Source: Chondrus crispus (lineage: Eukaryota; Rhodophyta; Florideophyceae; Gigartinales; Gigartinaceae). Taken from it: a DNA stretch of 64,000 nt. The notes below the pieces were generated by a model. That model was not told where the DNA came from and did not search any database. It worked only from the letters and a program-made list of their open reading frames with translations. Both the position numbers and the translations under genes were made by a program. Shown here piece after piece: positions 33,207 through 44,300 of the stretch. The stretch's first letter is position 1. Every line of letters starts with the position of its first letter. Location of the stretch: contig NW_005179021.1 in the NCBI RefSeq assembly GCF_000350225.1, forward strand, positions 124,001 through 188,000. Reading direction: 5' to 3'.

Positions 33207-34230
33207 GGTATGGGGAAGTGACCTGTGTTGTGAGAGTCGGTACTTGAGGTGGTGATCGGGGGAATGGGTGGCATAACATTCGGGAATTTATTTTGTGCCG
33301 AGGGAGGATCAGGCCGGTTCATTTGAGTTACACGTTTTCTGAAAGCCAAAGCCCGCCAAAGCGTTCCAAAAGATTTATTTTTAAATTTATCCATGTATTA
33401 TGGTGGTATGTTTGTTTAGGTTTGGATCAGTGGGCAGGATAGATGTGGTTCTTCCTGTCAAATCTAGATTTTCTATTAATACTGAGCGGTTTTCACATTG
33501 TTCAAAACTTTTTGTGCTTGTCCAACAGTTCATGGGCCCCCTTTACTCCCCTCAAGAGTGATATCACTAGCACGGGTCGGCACCTTATTATTGTAATTGA
33601 CTCACTGCATCCTGCCCTCGCCGTGCGCAGTGATGCAGTTGAAAGTCTTGTCCGTCGCCTGACTGTTCTCTTCAGTGTGGCTGAAGACTACAAGCGAGAC
33701 AAGAGGCCACAAGCGTTGGGAGGGACGGAGTTGTTCTTTGGCATATTTGGTTGGAGTAGCGCTGCAGCGTACAAGCTGCTCCGGATGTCAAAAGCCGACG
33801 CGAAAAAGTCGGACTCCCACACTAAGTAGCGCTCACTGTTCCTCCCTCCTCTCCCAGTTCTCCCCCGTTATCCCTCTCTCTTTGTCCATTTGTCTTCTCT
33901 CTGTCTTTTTCTCTATTTTCTCTCTATTTTCTCTCTATTTTCTCTCTATTTTCTCTATATTTGCTCTATATTTTCCTCTATTTTACTTTCTACACTACTC
34001 TCTCCTTTTTTGTTGTTCGCACCGGTCTCAGGTACTATCACCGACTACCTACGTTTACCTAGGTTGTCGTTGATGTCGCCGCCTTTACGCTTTGTGCGTA
34101 ATTTTCATTACAAGCGGCTGTCTCAATCTCGATTTCCGGTCTCCATGTTCATCACTTGTGTCATTGTGAACAACATTTTCTGGCAAAAAGACTTTAAAAA
34201 ACGCCGTCACACAGCCACCGCACCACCGAC
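33207..34230. other. No confident gene; pyrimidine-rich tandem repeat
   Basis: A plus frame at 33443-33829 has no recognised motif. At about 33900-33965 an 11-bp unit TCTCTATTTTC is repeated roughly four to five times within a longer pyrimidine-only stretch. The upstream end of the pogo element probably lies near 33210-33420. Confidence 0.5.
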
Positions 34231-35690
34231 ATGCCCTCAGATGCGACGCCTCCTCAAGCACCGGAAGTGCTGGACTTGGTGTTGCGTTCAGTCGAGTGGA
34301 TGCGGTGCAGCACCATGCCTCCATCGGGTGTGGACACTTCTGTCCCTCCTGTTGCGAGACAGGAACTGTCCGAGGCCGTCACTTCGTTCGTGCGCCTTTA
34401 GGATGCACCGGACAAAGCAGACGCGCCGTCTCATCTCTCCATTTATGGTGCCGGCAGCGGCGTGTGCGCCGAGAAGCTTACTTCTGCTCGCGCTGCTCTG
34501 CCAGCTCCAGGGGAGGCCGCTACTGCAGATCTTATGGATCTTCTGCCCTTGGAGGACCGAGAGTTTTTGTTAGAGGGGAACTGTCTTGCTGCATTCGAGC
34601 CGTCGCGAGAAGCTTGAGAAAGCTGCCAGTCTTTTGCAATGTCGTCGGAGGCGACTACGTCCCGCTCCTTCACTGAATGAAGGCGTCAGGTATGCCTCAC
34701 CTGTTCGAGTCGGGACAGGGTGATCTGGAGAATGGAATATTCGAGCTATCTAAGACTGTGGAAGCAGATAGTCCTTAGCCGGTTATTTGGGATTGCCGCC
34801 GTTCCAACCTTTACTTCAATCAGGAGCTGGCAACGGTCATGCTCCCCTCCTCTGACATGCTAGGGGAGGTTTTCCTGCCTTCGTCTCAACGCCTTTTCGC
34901 ATCTACTTCGGATGTAAGCCAGATGTACAATCGTCTGCTCGCTCCACAGTGGCTTTGGAGATACTTTGGGTTGCCGCGTGTTTGGGGTCCATCTTTTGAT
35001 CCTACTCTGAAAGATGACTACTACAGTATCACCCCGCCCTCATGGTTATCCCAATGAGTTGGGCTCTCGCAGTCCGTTTCGCCCAAGCCGTACACCTCGA
35101 GATACTTCGACGCGCTGGTGTCCCGGCAGGGACTTTGCTGATTCGGGGTAGTTACCTTTCTTCGCCGCGTTCCTGCGATGCTGCCGTTACTTTCCTGCCC
35201 TACATTGATGATATAGCCGTCCTTGGAACCTCAGTGAATGTCGTCAGTACAAGCCATCAGTCCATTAAGGAACACCTTATCGCTAGTGGTCTGCCTGTGC
35301 ATCCCTGAAAGGGATACCCTGCGAGCTCTTCTCGTTCCACTACTACCTGTCTCGGTCTTGCGGTGCATCATGACGGACTCGTTTACTCACAACCACATCA
35401 CTTGCTTGCTCTGCTTGACACTATCTACGCTCTGCTTCAAACACGCTGAGCTACTCCGCGCGAAATGCAGCGTTTGTTGGGTCGCTGGGTCTGGCCACTG
35501 CTTCTCCGCCGCCCCCTCCTGAGTGTGTTATCTGAGCTCTACAGCCTTTCGTCTCTTCCTCCGTCCCACGTTCCACGATTACTCAATCTACCTCAGCTCA
35601 CTGAACTGCAAGCGCTGATTGGCATTGCTCCAGTGGTACTTCGTGACTTAACCCGCCCTGTGTCCCTGCGCCTCTATAGAGGCGCCTACG
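34231..35690 (+). pseudogene. DIRS-like retroelement RT relic
   Basis: A broken RT gene. The amino part starts near ATG 34231 (MPSDATPPQAPEVLD) and changes frame near 34400. RT blocks follow in the 34839 frame: DCRRSNLYFN, then SDVSQMYNRLLAP, WLWRYFGLPRVWG; a frame change at about 35050; GWALAVRFAQAVH-like sequence MSWALAVRFAQAVH; and the catalytic YIDD in FLPYIDDIAVLG near 35205. The thumb-like region (MQRLLGRWVWPLLLRR) reads in the 35465 frame to about 35690. Motif style fits DIRS-type tyrosine-recombinase retroelements, and the RNase H/recombinase of a similar element lies at 46880-48575. At least four shifts are present. Confidence 0.65.
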
Positions 35691-35691
35691 T

Positions 35692-36294
35692 CTGGGCCGC
35701 CACAAGGACGTCGCCGTCTTCGTCACCGTCCCCGTCGTCACTATGCACTTCTTCCTCGAGGCCGCGGGTCCATTCGCCATGGAGCGCATGCCTCTGCGCC
35801 TCGTCCACGTCTCCAAAAACGCGCCGCGCGATCCACCCGCCTTCCCGCAGTCGGCCACACCCCTGCTCGACGCGCCCGACACGCGCGCGCGCGTCGTCGT
35901 CAATGGATCTGTTCCTCAAGCTCAGAGAGCAACAATTTTGGAGCGTTTTGAGAACGAGAAAGAGTTATCATTGTCCACTTCAAATGTCTTGCTTGTATCC
36001 CTTCGGGCGGGCGGCGTTGGTCTAAACCTTTGTGCTGCATCATGTGCCATCCTCTTAGATATTAACTGGAACCCTCAAGTCGATGCGCAAGCACAGGATC
36101 GTGTGCATAGGCACGGGCAAACCAGAGATGTGGTCATCAAGAGGTATATCGTGAATGGGTCGGTGGAGGAACAACTCCTAAAAGTACAAAAAAGGAAGCA
36201 GGATATCGCAGATGGAGCCCTCGGAGCAGCTACCGAGGAAGACAAGAAGCAGGCTAGGTTGACCGAGCTCAAGCTTTTATTCGCCGAGGCCTAA
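35692..36294 (+). pseudogene. C-terminal fragment of a SNF2-family helicase (Rad5/HLTF-like)
   Basis: The frame from ATG 35743 carries SNF2 helicase C-domain motifs: motif V LLVSLRAGGVGLNL (residues 83-96), INWNPQVDAQAQDR and motif VI DRVHRHGQTR (119-128), then the family tail RYIVNGSVEEQLLKVQKRKQ. Such proteins are DNA-dependent ATPases that remodel chromatin or act in damage bypass; the GGVGLNL and EEQLLKVQ patterns are closest to the Rad5/HLTF group. Only about 130 helicase residues exist, and the ATP-binding half is missing. Codons 1-50 are very GC-rich and unlike the rest, so two pieces may be joined near 35905. It starts immediately after the RT relic. Confidence 0.75.
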
Positions 36295-36655
36295 ATTGTC
36301 GCTGCAGCTGTTTCGCCGGCACTCTGCTTGCCACAAACGCCTTGGTTCTTACTGAGATCAGTCTTCCTTTTTTGCTAGAGCGTTGAATGACATCATCACA
36401 CTCACTGAACAGGCAATGAAGAGCGGTACACATGACGGACTGATGAGTACAGCCAGAATGCCATGTGCTCCAACAACCTCTAAACACCACGAAAGACTTT
36501 TCAATAAGTAAAAGGGGACCCAAACTCGCGCAACGGTTGACCGCTGCAAGATTGTAGCCTGCCGTGATGACATCACAGCTAGGTAAATACTACGATTGCA
36601 CCCCTAGTCCCCCGATCACACTGCGGTTGCCCTACGAACGCCTACAGTAGGGTGG
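36295..36655. other. No supportable gene
   Basis: Only a short chance frame on the minus strand; no repeat or motif. Confidence 0.5.
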
Positions 36656-37277
36656 CTAGGGACGAGAGGGCTCGAAGGATGGCGATAACTCCTCGCAGTT
36701 GATCCCAGCTCGCATCATGTCCAACCGCCAACTTCTGGCTACTCCTCCAGTTAGTAATACCTCGCACAAGATTGTCGACATGCTCCACACGCTCATCTGC
36801 AGCGCTTCCACAATTCCACACTGTTCCACTCCGGCTAGCGTTGGTAAAAAACTGACCTCCTGCATACGTACATAGAAGGTGTCGGACTCTTCATCGCTGT
36901 GGTAAACGAGGCATGGACGGAGACTGCTCCGTCGCGGTAACTTGGCCGTGAAGATGGTCCTCGGCCCATTCAAGAACGTCCAGAACAACTACTCTTTCGC
37001 TCCCGCCTACCCGAACCACCAATCCGCCCCTCCACCTCATCAACAGTCTCCCCCGGTCCATACACCTGCATATCCGCCCCGCCAACCCCAGCCGTACGCA
37101 CACCAACCTCATTCCTAACAGTATCCACCCCACGATCAGACTTACCACCCGCACGCCTCGCAGTAAGAGCCCAGCTCGCATCATGTCCAACCGCCAGGAT
37201 ATCCCAGCGTCGGAGGAGCTCCATGTCATAACATGTAAGAGCTCAACCACAAAAAAAATTACCAAATGGCCTTGCAC
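36656..37277 (-). pseudogene. Actin-related protein C-terminal fragment (ARP5-like)
   Basis: In the frame 36988-36656 the run YVRMQEVSFLPTLAG, GVEQCGIVEALQ and VLLTGGVARSWRLD matches the actin-fold C-terminal signature (xRxPEixFxP, LxGxxQxGIxE, LTGG). The upstream minus frame 37277-36891 continues into a Gly/Arg-rich part in another phase. Since the N-terminal and middle parts of an ARP5-like gene lie on the plus strand at 38997-40300, I infer that both come from one ancestral gene split and inverted. The fragment contains one copy of a 27-bp direct repeat. The ARP assignment is fairly good; the ARP5 subtype is inferred from the other piece. Confidence 0.55.
36704..37196. repeat. 27-bp direct repeat pair
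   Basis: An identical block beginning CCCAGCTCGCATCATGTCC occurs at 36704-36730 and 37170-37196, 466 bp apart. It falls in the LDMMRAG codons of the actin-related fragment. A duplication of part of the gene would explain it. Confidence 0.85.
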
Positions 37278-37374
37278 TGAATCATTTATCGCGTTTGTGC
37301 TGAAACGTTCGACAACTTTTTGAAGTCTCTGAGACTTTCACAATTCATAGATGTGTCTACGACGACATACGTGA

Positions 37375-38932
37375 CTAGGTGCTCATGTGTGGTTGACCCT
37401 TTGTACAAAATACGTGCGTCAAGTACTCATCTGTAACCAAATAGCTGACTTCGGACACGGCCTGAAAGCCTCTAATAATGAAGTAGGGGAGCTCAACTTC
37501 GAGAGACCCGCAAACGTGTTCAGAAACGGATGTAGCTGTACTCCAGAATCGACTGTTCGGGGGAACCATCGGACGCCACCGCAAAGAGAAAGTTTTCAAC
37601 TGCGAGAAAACAGTCTTTACAGCCTCGTCCTCCGACACCTCGCTCGGTGTGGCTGAAAGCCTTGCCGCGAAAACTTTGCTTACAAGATCAAATGCTTGAA
37701 GTGATGAACGTGAGAGAGGGTGAGTGTACGACATACTTCGAAAATCGAAATCTCGGCTCTTTCGGACAAGGGCATCGACCGTCGCCTTGCGACGAACGTA
37801 TGGCATACATGTTCCCACCAGCAGTGCCGCCGCCGAATTCTCATCGGTCTCATCTGCGACATACAGCCCCATAATGCGAATTGATTCATGCACGGTTCCT
37901 TCCTTTCCTCCTCCTTTCCTCCGCCCCACAATATTTCTCATGTCCGCGACAGAGTTTATGCTAATAACTGTGCACAAATCTTTGCATGATGGGAAAATTA
38001 TCTCTGCGAGATCGGTGAAGGCTGCGAGAGACTGGGTTTCCTGGAACGAGGGCTTGAACTGGGAAGAATCAGACAACGAATGAACAGCGCGGGCCAAGTT
38101 CTCATACTCTTCCAAGGTGCAGTCTACCACTGAACGAATGCTTCCGGTAGAGCTCTCTTCGTAGTACAGTATGTGTCCTGCTCCGTATCCCCTTGTCGCG
38201 GTTGAAGTTTGGTACCGGCTTCTGAATGAGTACCAATGTTTTCTGTCTCAAAGTATTTAGGAGACGTGCACATTGCCGTTCTGCCGTTGATCCAGACCCG
38301 ATCCGAGAAAAGAATTGAAACTGGCCAACAACCATGAGCTCGATTTCTTCAACTCGAGATAAAAGCGTAGCCACTTTCCCCTCCACGCTATACATTCGCA
38401 AATTTTGTACCGCCTCCCCATCACCAACATCATTTTCGCTCTGGCGAATAAAATTTTCTCCGTCTGTTTCATAGCTCACCTGTCCTGAGCACTCATAATA
38501 ACGCCACTGCAACTGAGTGGCGTCATCTTCCACCAAGCGAATATAATCAGGAAGAATCCACACCACCGCTTGTTGTTCATCGAACCCCTCCCTTGCCACG
38601 TATTTCAGTTTCCCTTTTACTCTTCCCTCGGCCACTTCCTTAGTTACCAACTCTGCCCGCCACCAGACGGATGCAAGCGTTCTCTCACCTCGCCTTCGTC
38701 CTTCCCCTTTGGTTAATTCGATGTCCCAGAGGACCTCAATTAGTATCCCAGGCACCAGAGACTGGATTTCGGTACAGTAGTCTGAGCCTTGGGAAAGGCT
38801 TCCTGTCACTATGAATTCGTCATGAAAAAGCACGCTCGTCTTTTTTACACGTGGCAAGCAAGACCCCCAAGTTTTGTTTCCCGAAGTCACCAAATGACAA
38901 ACGGGGCTTCGTCCCGTCCTTTCTCTCCGCAA
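37375..38932 (-). pseudogene. Unrecognised gene, two frames joined by a frameshift
   Basis: The frame 38932-38102 (276 codons) and the frame 38130-37375 (251 codons) overlap. The second stays open upstream and reads GAGHILYYEESSTGSIRSV before its first ATG, so I infer one protein of about 510 residues with a single-base shift near 38190. Visible features: LVPGILIEVLWDIELTKG and VWWRAELVTKEV in the amino half (beta-rich look), LQWRYYECSGQVSYETDG, and in the carboxyl half IRIMGLYVADETDENSAAA, MSYTHPLSRSSLQAFDLV. I do not recognise a family. It sits between the two actin-related pieces and could be part of the insertion that split them. Confidence 0.5.
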
Positions 38933-38996
38933 CCAGATTCCGAAGTCGTGCGCAACCCTGCCGACTTACCCCAAATACCACGCACATCCCCCGCCA

Positions 38997-40300
38997 TGGT
39001 CGAGCAAAAAGAAGTCATCCGCCCACCCCCTGATGTGTATCTGATCGACCCTCCTCCGCCCCCTTCACCGTCCCCTCTGCCTACCGCGCCCCGCGCCCCG
39101 CCCTCCCATCTCAACTCGCAAGACTTCATCTTCGATCTCGGGTCGTCCACATTGTGGCCGCCTTCTCAGGCTCCTCCGTGCCAATCTTACAAACCCCACC
39201 GTATGTCGCCCGCATGCGCGATGCTATGATGCCGAGTGGAAGAAAATTAGAGAGGAACCAGATAACTTTGACGAAGTGTCAAAGACAGTCAAGGTGGAAA
39301 CTGGGGAGGCGAGTGATATGCCGGCGACGAGCGTGGAGGAGGAGGCGAGAATTGATAATGGGAGGAGGTTGAATAAGTTAATGCAGAATAAAAAGAAGTC
39401 AAGAGCCGGCGGAAGGGATAAGGATGTGTCGGGGACAGAGGCAGAGCCGGTGGACACGGTGGAAGATGTAAAGAGCCGGCGGAAGGGATGTGGGCGAAAA
39501 ACGAAGACAACCGGATCCCACCGCCGCGTGAAATTGCATGTACGACAAGGTATTGAAGATATGAGGGATATAGATGAGGACAAGTACTACATTTCCATGT
39601 GTGTCGGACAGTGGGAATCGTCGACAGCGCTGAACCAAGAGATCGACAAGAGGCAGCTGCTCGTGGATGACGAACGTGCGAAATTGAGCGCGGGAAAGGC
39701 AAGGGCAACGGAGGTGGCGTGGTGGAAGCGCGTACGAGCAGACGAGCTTCTGTCGATGTCAGAGCTGAGCGCGCCGTAACTCAAGCAAAAGCGGCACGAG
39801 AGCGCGCTTTGCGGGGCTACGGAAGCACGGTTACGGGGGAAAAGGGTCAAGCGGAAGCGTAGAGGAAGGCTGAGGATATAGAGAAGATGCGCACGGAGAG
39901 GCCACAATAGTATCTGACCGAACTGCTAACGGAGCGAGATGAGCTAGCTGAGCGTTTAAATCGAAAGGACGCCGCGCGCGAAGCGAGATGGGATCGGCGG
40001 TGGCAGGCTGCAAGGGAACGAATGAGGTTGTTGGCACAACAACCAGGAAGCAATGCAGGTTTCGACGACGACCCAGGGCGAGGGAACTCAAAGGGGCGCG
40101 AGAGAGAAAGTGGGAAGGGAAGAAGGAGGGGCCAGGGGAGGGGACGAGGGAGAGGGCGTGGGAAGAAAAATGTGGAGGAGGACACGTTTGGGGTGGACGA
40201 TGCCGACTGGGATGTGTACAGATCAATGAAGGTTGGAAACGATGGGACGGATTCTGAAGACAACTCTGGAGAAGAGCGTGTTCATTTGAAATCTGTGCGT
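38997..40300 (+). pseudogene. ARP5-like (INO80 complex subunit) pseudogene, N-terminal and middle part
   Basis: Starts at ATG 38997 with a proline-rich leader, then an actin-like first strand DFIFDLGSSTL and, after a shift, AAFSGSSVPILQTPPYVAR. A long charged region follows. The best evidence is the ARP5-type insertion: YLTELLTERDELAERLNRK, a basic helix, LLAQQPGS, then FGVDDADWDVYRSM, which matches the FGxxDxDWDVY signature of ARP5 proteins. ARP5 is an actin-fold subunit of the INO80 nucleosome-remodelling complex. Two stops (near 39856 and 39918) and several shifts show decay. ARP5 similarity ends at about 40300. Part of the actin-fold N half is deleted. Confidence 0.6.
39404..39490. repeat. 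Short direct repeat in the ARP5 relic
   Basis: GAGCCGGCGGAAGGGAT occurs twice, 68 bp apart (near 39405 and 39473), inside the charged region. Confidence 0.7.
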
Positions 40301-40741
40301 ACTGAGATTATGATTGAGTGTCTCGTTAAACCTGTCAGGAAGTACTGCTTCTACGAGGTTATCACTGAGGATGGAATTGCTGGTTTCACGCAGAAGCTTT
40401 TCGACATCGGCGTGAATAGCACGCATCTCGCTGTCGTAGTAGTGATGTTTGGCAAATATGAAGTAGTATAGCGTGAAGAAACCGAGAAGAAGAAAACACA
40501 TTCGATACATGGTGAGTAATTGCTGCCAAGCTCCGAGCCGTGAGCGAGCCTGTGGGGGGTTTGTTGGTCGCCATCCTGCATGAAACGATCGAGAGGATTT
40601 CCTCCCCCGCTCAGATGTAGAATTCTGCCGTGGGAGGCGCAGTGAGTGGGAGTCATGGAGGCCAGATAATGTTGCAGCTGGGTGCAGGTTACGAGCGGTG
40701 GTGCGATATTGTGTCGGGAGATCGGAAATGTCGAACGACAT
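40223..40741 (-). CDS. Putative type II membrane protein, N-terminal fragment
   Basis: From ATG 40741 the frame encodes a polar head, one clear transmembrane segment (MCFLLLGFFTLYYFIFA, about residues 80-96) and a helical stem (EMRAIHADVEKLLRETSN). This is the layout of the first 130 residues of a Golgi type II enzyme such as a glycosyl- or sulfotransferase. After about 40300 the frame runs antisense to the ARP5 relic, so the catalytic part is absent. No function can be given; a chance frame is not excluded. Confidence 0.35.
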   Translation of the reverse strand: MSFDISDLPTQYRTTARNLHPAATLSGLHDSHSLRLPRQNSTSERGRKSSRSFHAGWRPTNPPQARSRLGAWQQLLTMYRMCFLLLGFFTLYYFIFAKHHYYDSEMRAIHADVEKLLRETSNSILSDNLVEAVLPDRFNETLNHNLSTHRFQMNTLFSRVVFRIRPIVSNLH

Positions 40742-41356
40742 CGGAGAGTGGAACGTATGTGTGCTACGTGTTTTAATTGGCTGTCTCTACAATGACGTCA
40801 TTCATCTATTTTTAATTGGGCCCTCGTCGTCTGCCCGTGCCGCACGTCGCACGGGCCGTGCGGCGCGCGAATGATCACAAGCGGCTCCTTGGAAAACTCC
40901 CTATCGCTTGCGGCTCGTCACGCTGAAGAGCTACACCGAGCTCGGTGTTGAGGAAGTCGGCCTGCGGCGTGCAAGCGTGGTTGTGCGAATTACTGGTGTG
41001 TGCGTTGTACGCATCTTCGGTGCGCATGTAGCGATGCTGGCCTGCTCCGCCTCAACACGGCGCTGCGACTCAGCTTCCTTCTCCGCTTTTTTTCTTCTTT
41101 TCCGAGCAGCTTTTGATTCTGTTCCACCCCCCAATCTCCGGGCGACTTCATTGCCTTCGGGTAATTGGGGATTAGCGTTGTCCGCCGTTTCTGCTTCTTC
41201 CTCTTCGATAACGCTCTCCAGTCTCTCAAGCGCCTGCGCTTCGACTAGTCGCTTTGCAATCTCGCGATGGTCATCACCGGCGACTCCTTGCTCATCTGGA
41301 ACTACGGGCGCTCCGATTTTCAACGCAGCGATAAGTCAGGGAACGCATGCGGAGAA
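40742..41356 (-). other. Charged reading frame downstream of the CMC transposase
   Basis: A minus frame at 41323-40931 encodes a Glu/Ala/Arg-rich coiled-coil-like protein (EAQALERLESVIEEEEAE, KAARKRRKKAEKEAE). It is in phase with the transposase at 41357 but separated by two stops. It may be a flanking host relic or the tail of the element. The rest of the interval shows nothing. Confidence 0.35.
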
Positions 41357-44300
41357 CTAAGCCATTCGAGGAGGGTAACCGTCGTGCCTGGATAAGCAGT
41401 AGAAAATATTCCCCTCCATGATCGAGGCAGTGCAACTCAAATTATTCTCTTCGGGTTTAAGACATTGTGTAGTACGGTCACTGTGACAGGCGTGAACTAG
41501 TCCAACTCTTCTGACAGAGTCCGTGAGCTTCAAGAATTGAAATGGCTTGTGGACGTCAACATAAATAAATCCGGAAGTGAACTGGCATTTCTTGACAACA
41601 GCGAAAGGTGTCTCTTGATATGCATCCTGCATTTTCATAAATGTTTCGATTGCAAAGTAAGCTACGTGCAGCTCATCAATGTAAGCAATTCTTTCATCTT
41701 CCGCAAGTGTAGGTACAATTTGCGGTTCGTCATCGAACACGAGTGCTTGAACCGCAGAGCCCTTCGAGAGCATGTCGTGCGGTCTTGAATGCGATGTAAC
41801 AACTCCAAACCCGTACAGGGACTTTTTCATTCGACATGCCTTTTCGAAGAATTTGGGGTCATTGGGACCCGCTTCTACAATGAAGTCGGCAGCAATACAA
41901 GTCATAGTCGCATGGAATGAACCTTCAGCATCTACCGTACGTTCACTTAGGACCCATTCCGCCCTTCTCGGGTTGTTGTTAATAGTAGTAGATGGAGCTC
42001 CGAGTACGTGCTTCAACAACCCATTTCTAATAATACTCAAAGCCTTCTCTGCCTCACCGTTCGTTTTCGTTACATAGTTATGTACGTCTCTTCTTCGTCC
42101 GCAAATGAGATTGACCACTGAAGAGATTGCCTTGCCTTCCATTTTACAACTGCCGTCTACAGAATAAAGAGCAGATGAAAGCCGGTTCTTCCAATCGTTA
42201 TTAATAATGTGATCCATTCCCTGTATATGGGCGTCATGACCGTTGGAATCTGCCATGGTCTGCTTAAGGGGCTGGTGAGCGCATTCGAAAACAAGTTCGG
42301 CGAAGTGCTGCACGTGACCCATTGCAGGGATAGAATGCATATAAAGCTCTAGAAGCCGATGGATATTCGCCTTGTCCAGCTCTTTCCCCGCCATAGTACT
42401 GCTTCGACAAAGGTCATAGCAGTTTCGTATGTACATCTTGCAATGGCGTTCCAAGTCTGCCATATGCGCTGTGCCATCTTCACGATTGCACCTTTTCACC
42501 TGCTCCAATCCATCCACATGCAGCTTAGGATACCAGTATGTCTTGCTGACAAGTTTGCTAAACAAACTGAGGTTCTGTACAATTGAACACAGTTCTTGTT
42601 TGGATACATTAGATATTTCTTGAGGGCAGGATAGGTTATCAACAATCTCTTTGAATACAGGAGAAGCAATCAATAATATCGAAAACGTTACCGATATGCT
42701 TGCCGTGTACATACTATTTGTACTGAAATTGTAGATGCGTGTCTCAGTTACAAGGCGGTTTGTTCGCAACAAGGAACAGATTAACCCGTCTACCTGCTTT
42801 CTTCTAGTCGCGGTAGGAAGGGACTTAAAGGCAAGGGTTAAAATATTAATTGCGTTACCAGCCAGGAGATGGTCGGGGGCAACAAGCATTGAGCGATACG
42901 GGTCAAACATAGGGTTTGCGATTGGGACGTTGTGTTCGGTCAGCGGTATCGTGGTTTTTTTCAACGCGTTCTTCAAATCCTGAGAAAAAGAAACAAAAGG
43001 ACTTGCTTTCCTTGCTGCATCGTCATTTCCGTTCAGGCCCAATGCGTTCAGCTCTACATCCGAAATACCAGAGGCTCGTAATGCCTTCGTTCTTTCTGCA
43101 TTTCTCGCGAAACATGCGTCTGCGCTGTGAATATCCGTGGTGTATGCATATCGCGATGCGAGTCCTTTAGGCTCTTTAAATCGCATGAACGAGCAGAGGT
43201 TGCATGGTGCTGTGCCATTCACTCCCACCACATCCAGGACATGCCCAACCTCGTGGTAGTCGCTCACGAAACCAACCACATCGGTAAACAGCAGCAAATC
43301 CTCCCCATCGGCATTTCTGGCAGGTATACCCTCTGTTGATGATTTGACGAGGTCTGCTACTACTTGCTTCAGACCTTCCTTCGTTGACACTCCAGGTTCA
43401 GTCAGGGCAAGAACACGTACTCGCTCTCTACTACTTCTACATTCCGGAGGATAGTTTAGGGAGAGACAATAGACACCCCCCGCTGAACCCGCTTTAAATC
43501 GGAACGGGGAAAATCCATCTGAATATAGTAGGATATGGCCAACAAAGTATTTCCTTCCGTCTTTAAGCTTACCATATGACGGTGAAATTGGGGCTCGGGA
43601 GTGTTGAAATGAAAGAGATGGCTGGTTGCCGGCCACCATGACGTCCACCATGGAAACCTTCGAAGCTGTATGAAATGAGATGCGTAAAGGATGATCAGCT
43701 CCATCGTCTCCAATCTCGCAAGCGAAGGGTATGCACACAGGCTCAATTTGCTGCCCTCCCTGTGTTGATCTGTTGTGATGCCGAATTAGTACCATGACAT
43801 AATCCAGCTCAGCACTGATATGTAGAACTGTGCTAATGTCACCAGCGCGCCACAGGTCCGTTGTTGGCCGCTGAAATCCCTTCCATGTTCCGTAACGTAA
43901 CTCCGACCTCGACGCTTCGGTCAGGGGTGGTCCGCCTCTCCATGACACTACGAGAGAGGTTGTGACAACCCTGAACGTCAATTTGAAACATCTTGGATCT
44001 GCTCCGCTACACATATCCAGAGTGCACAATACTTCATGCGGAAATGGCGGTTCCTTCCGCAAGTGCAAGGTGACCACTCCTCCATCTCCCCTGTACGCAG
44101 TGAGCAATGGGCAGAGGAGGGCGCGGTTTCGTCGCCGGTGCTGGGAAGGACGTTACGAGCGATGTCCAGAATGAGATCTCTATTTCGAACCATGGGAACG
44201 CTTTCGATAGTGGAGAACAGAGCTCCCGAGCTAGGGGAGATGGACTCTTTCGCAGCGCCTTTCAGTGCATTCCATGTCTCGCGGCACGCCAAGTCCATCA

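Noticed and set aside
33890-34573. 227-codon plus frame with hydrophobic start
   Set aside because: The hydrophobic part is the translated TCTCTATTTTC repeat; the rest is in the wrong phase for the RT relic.
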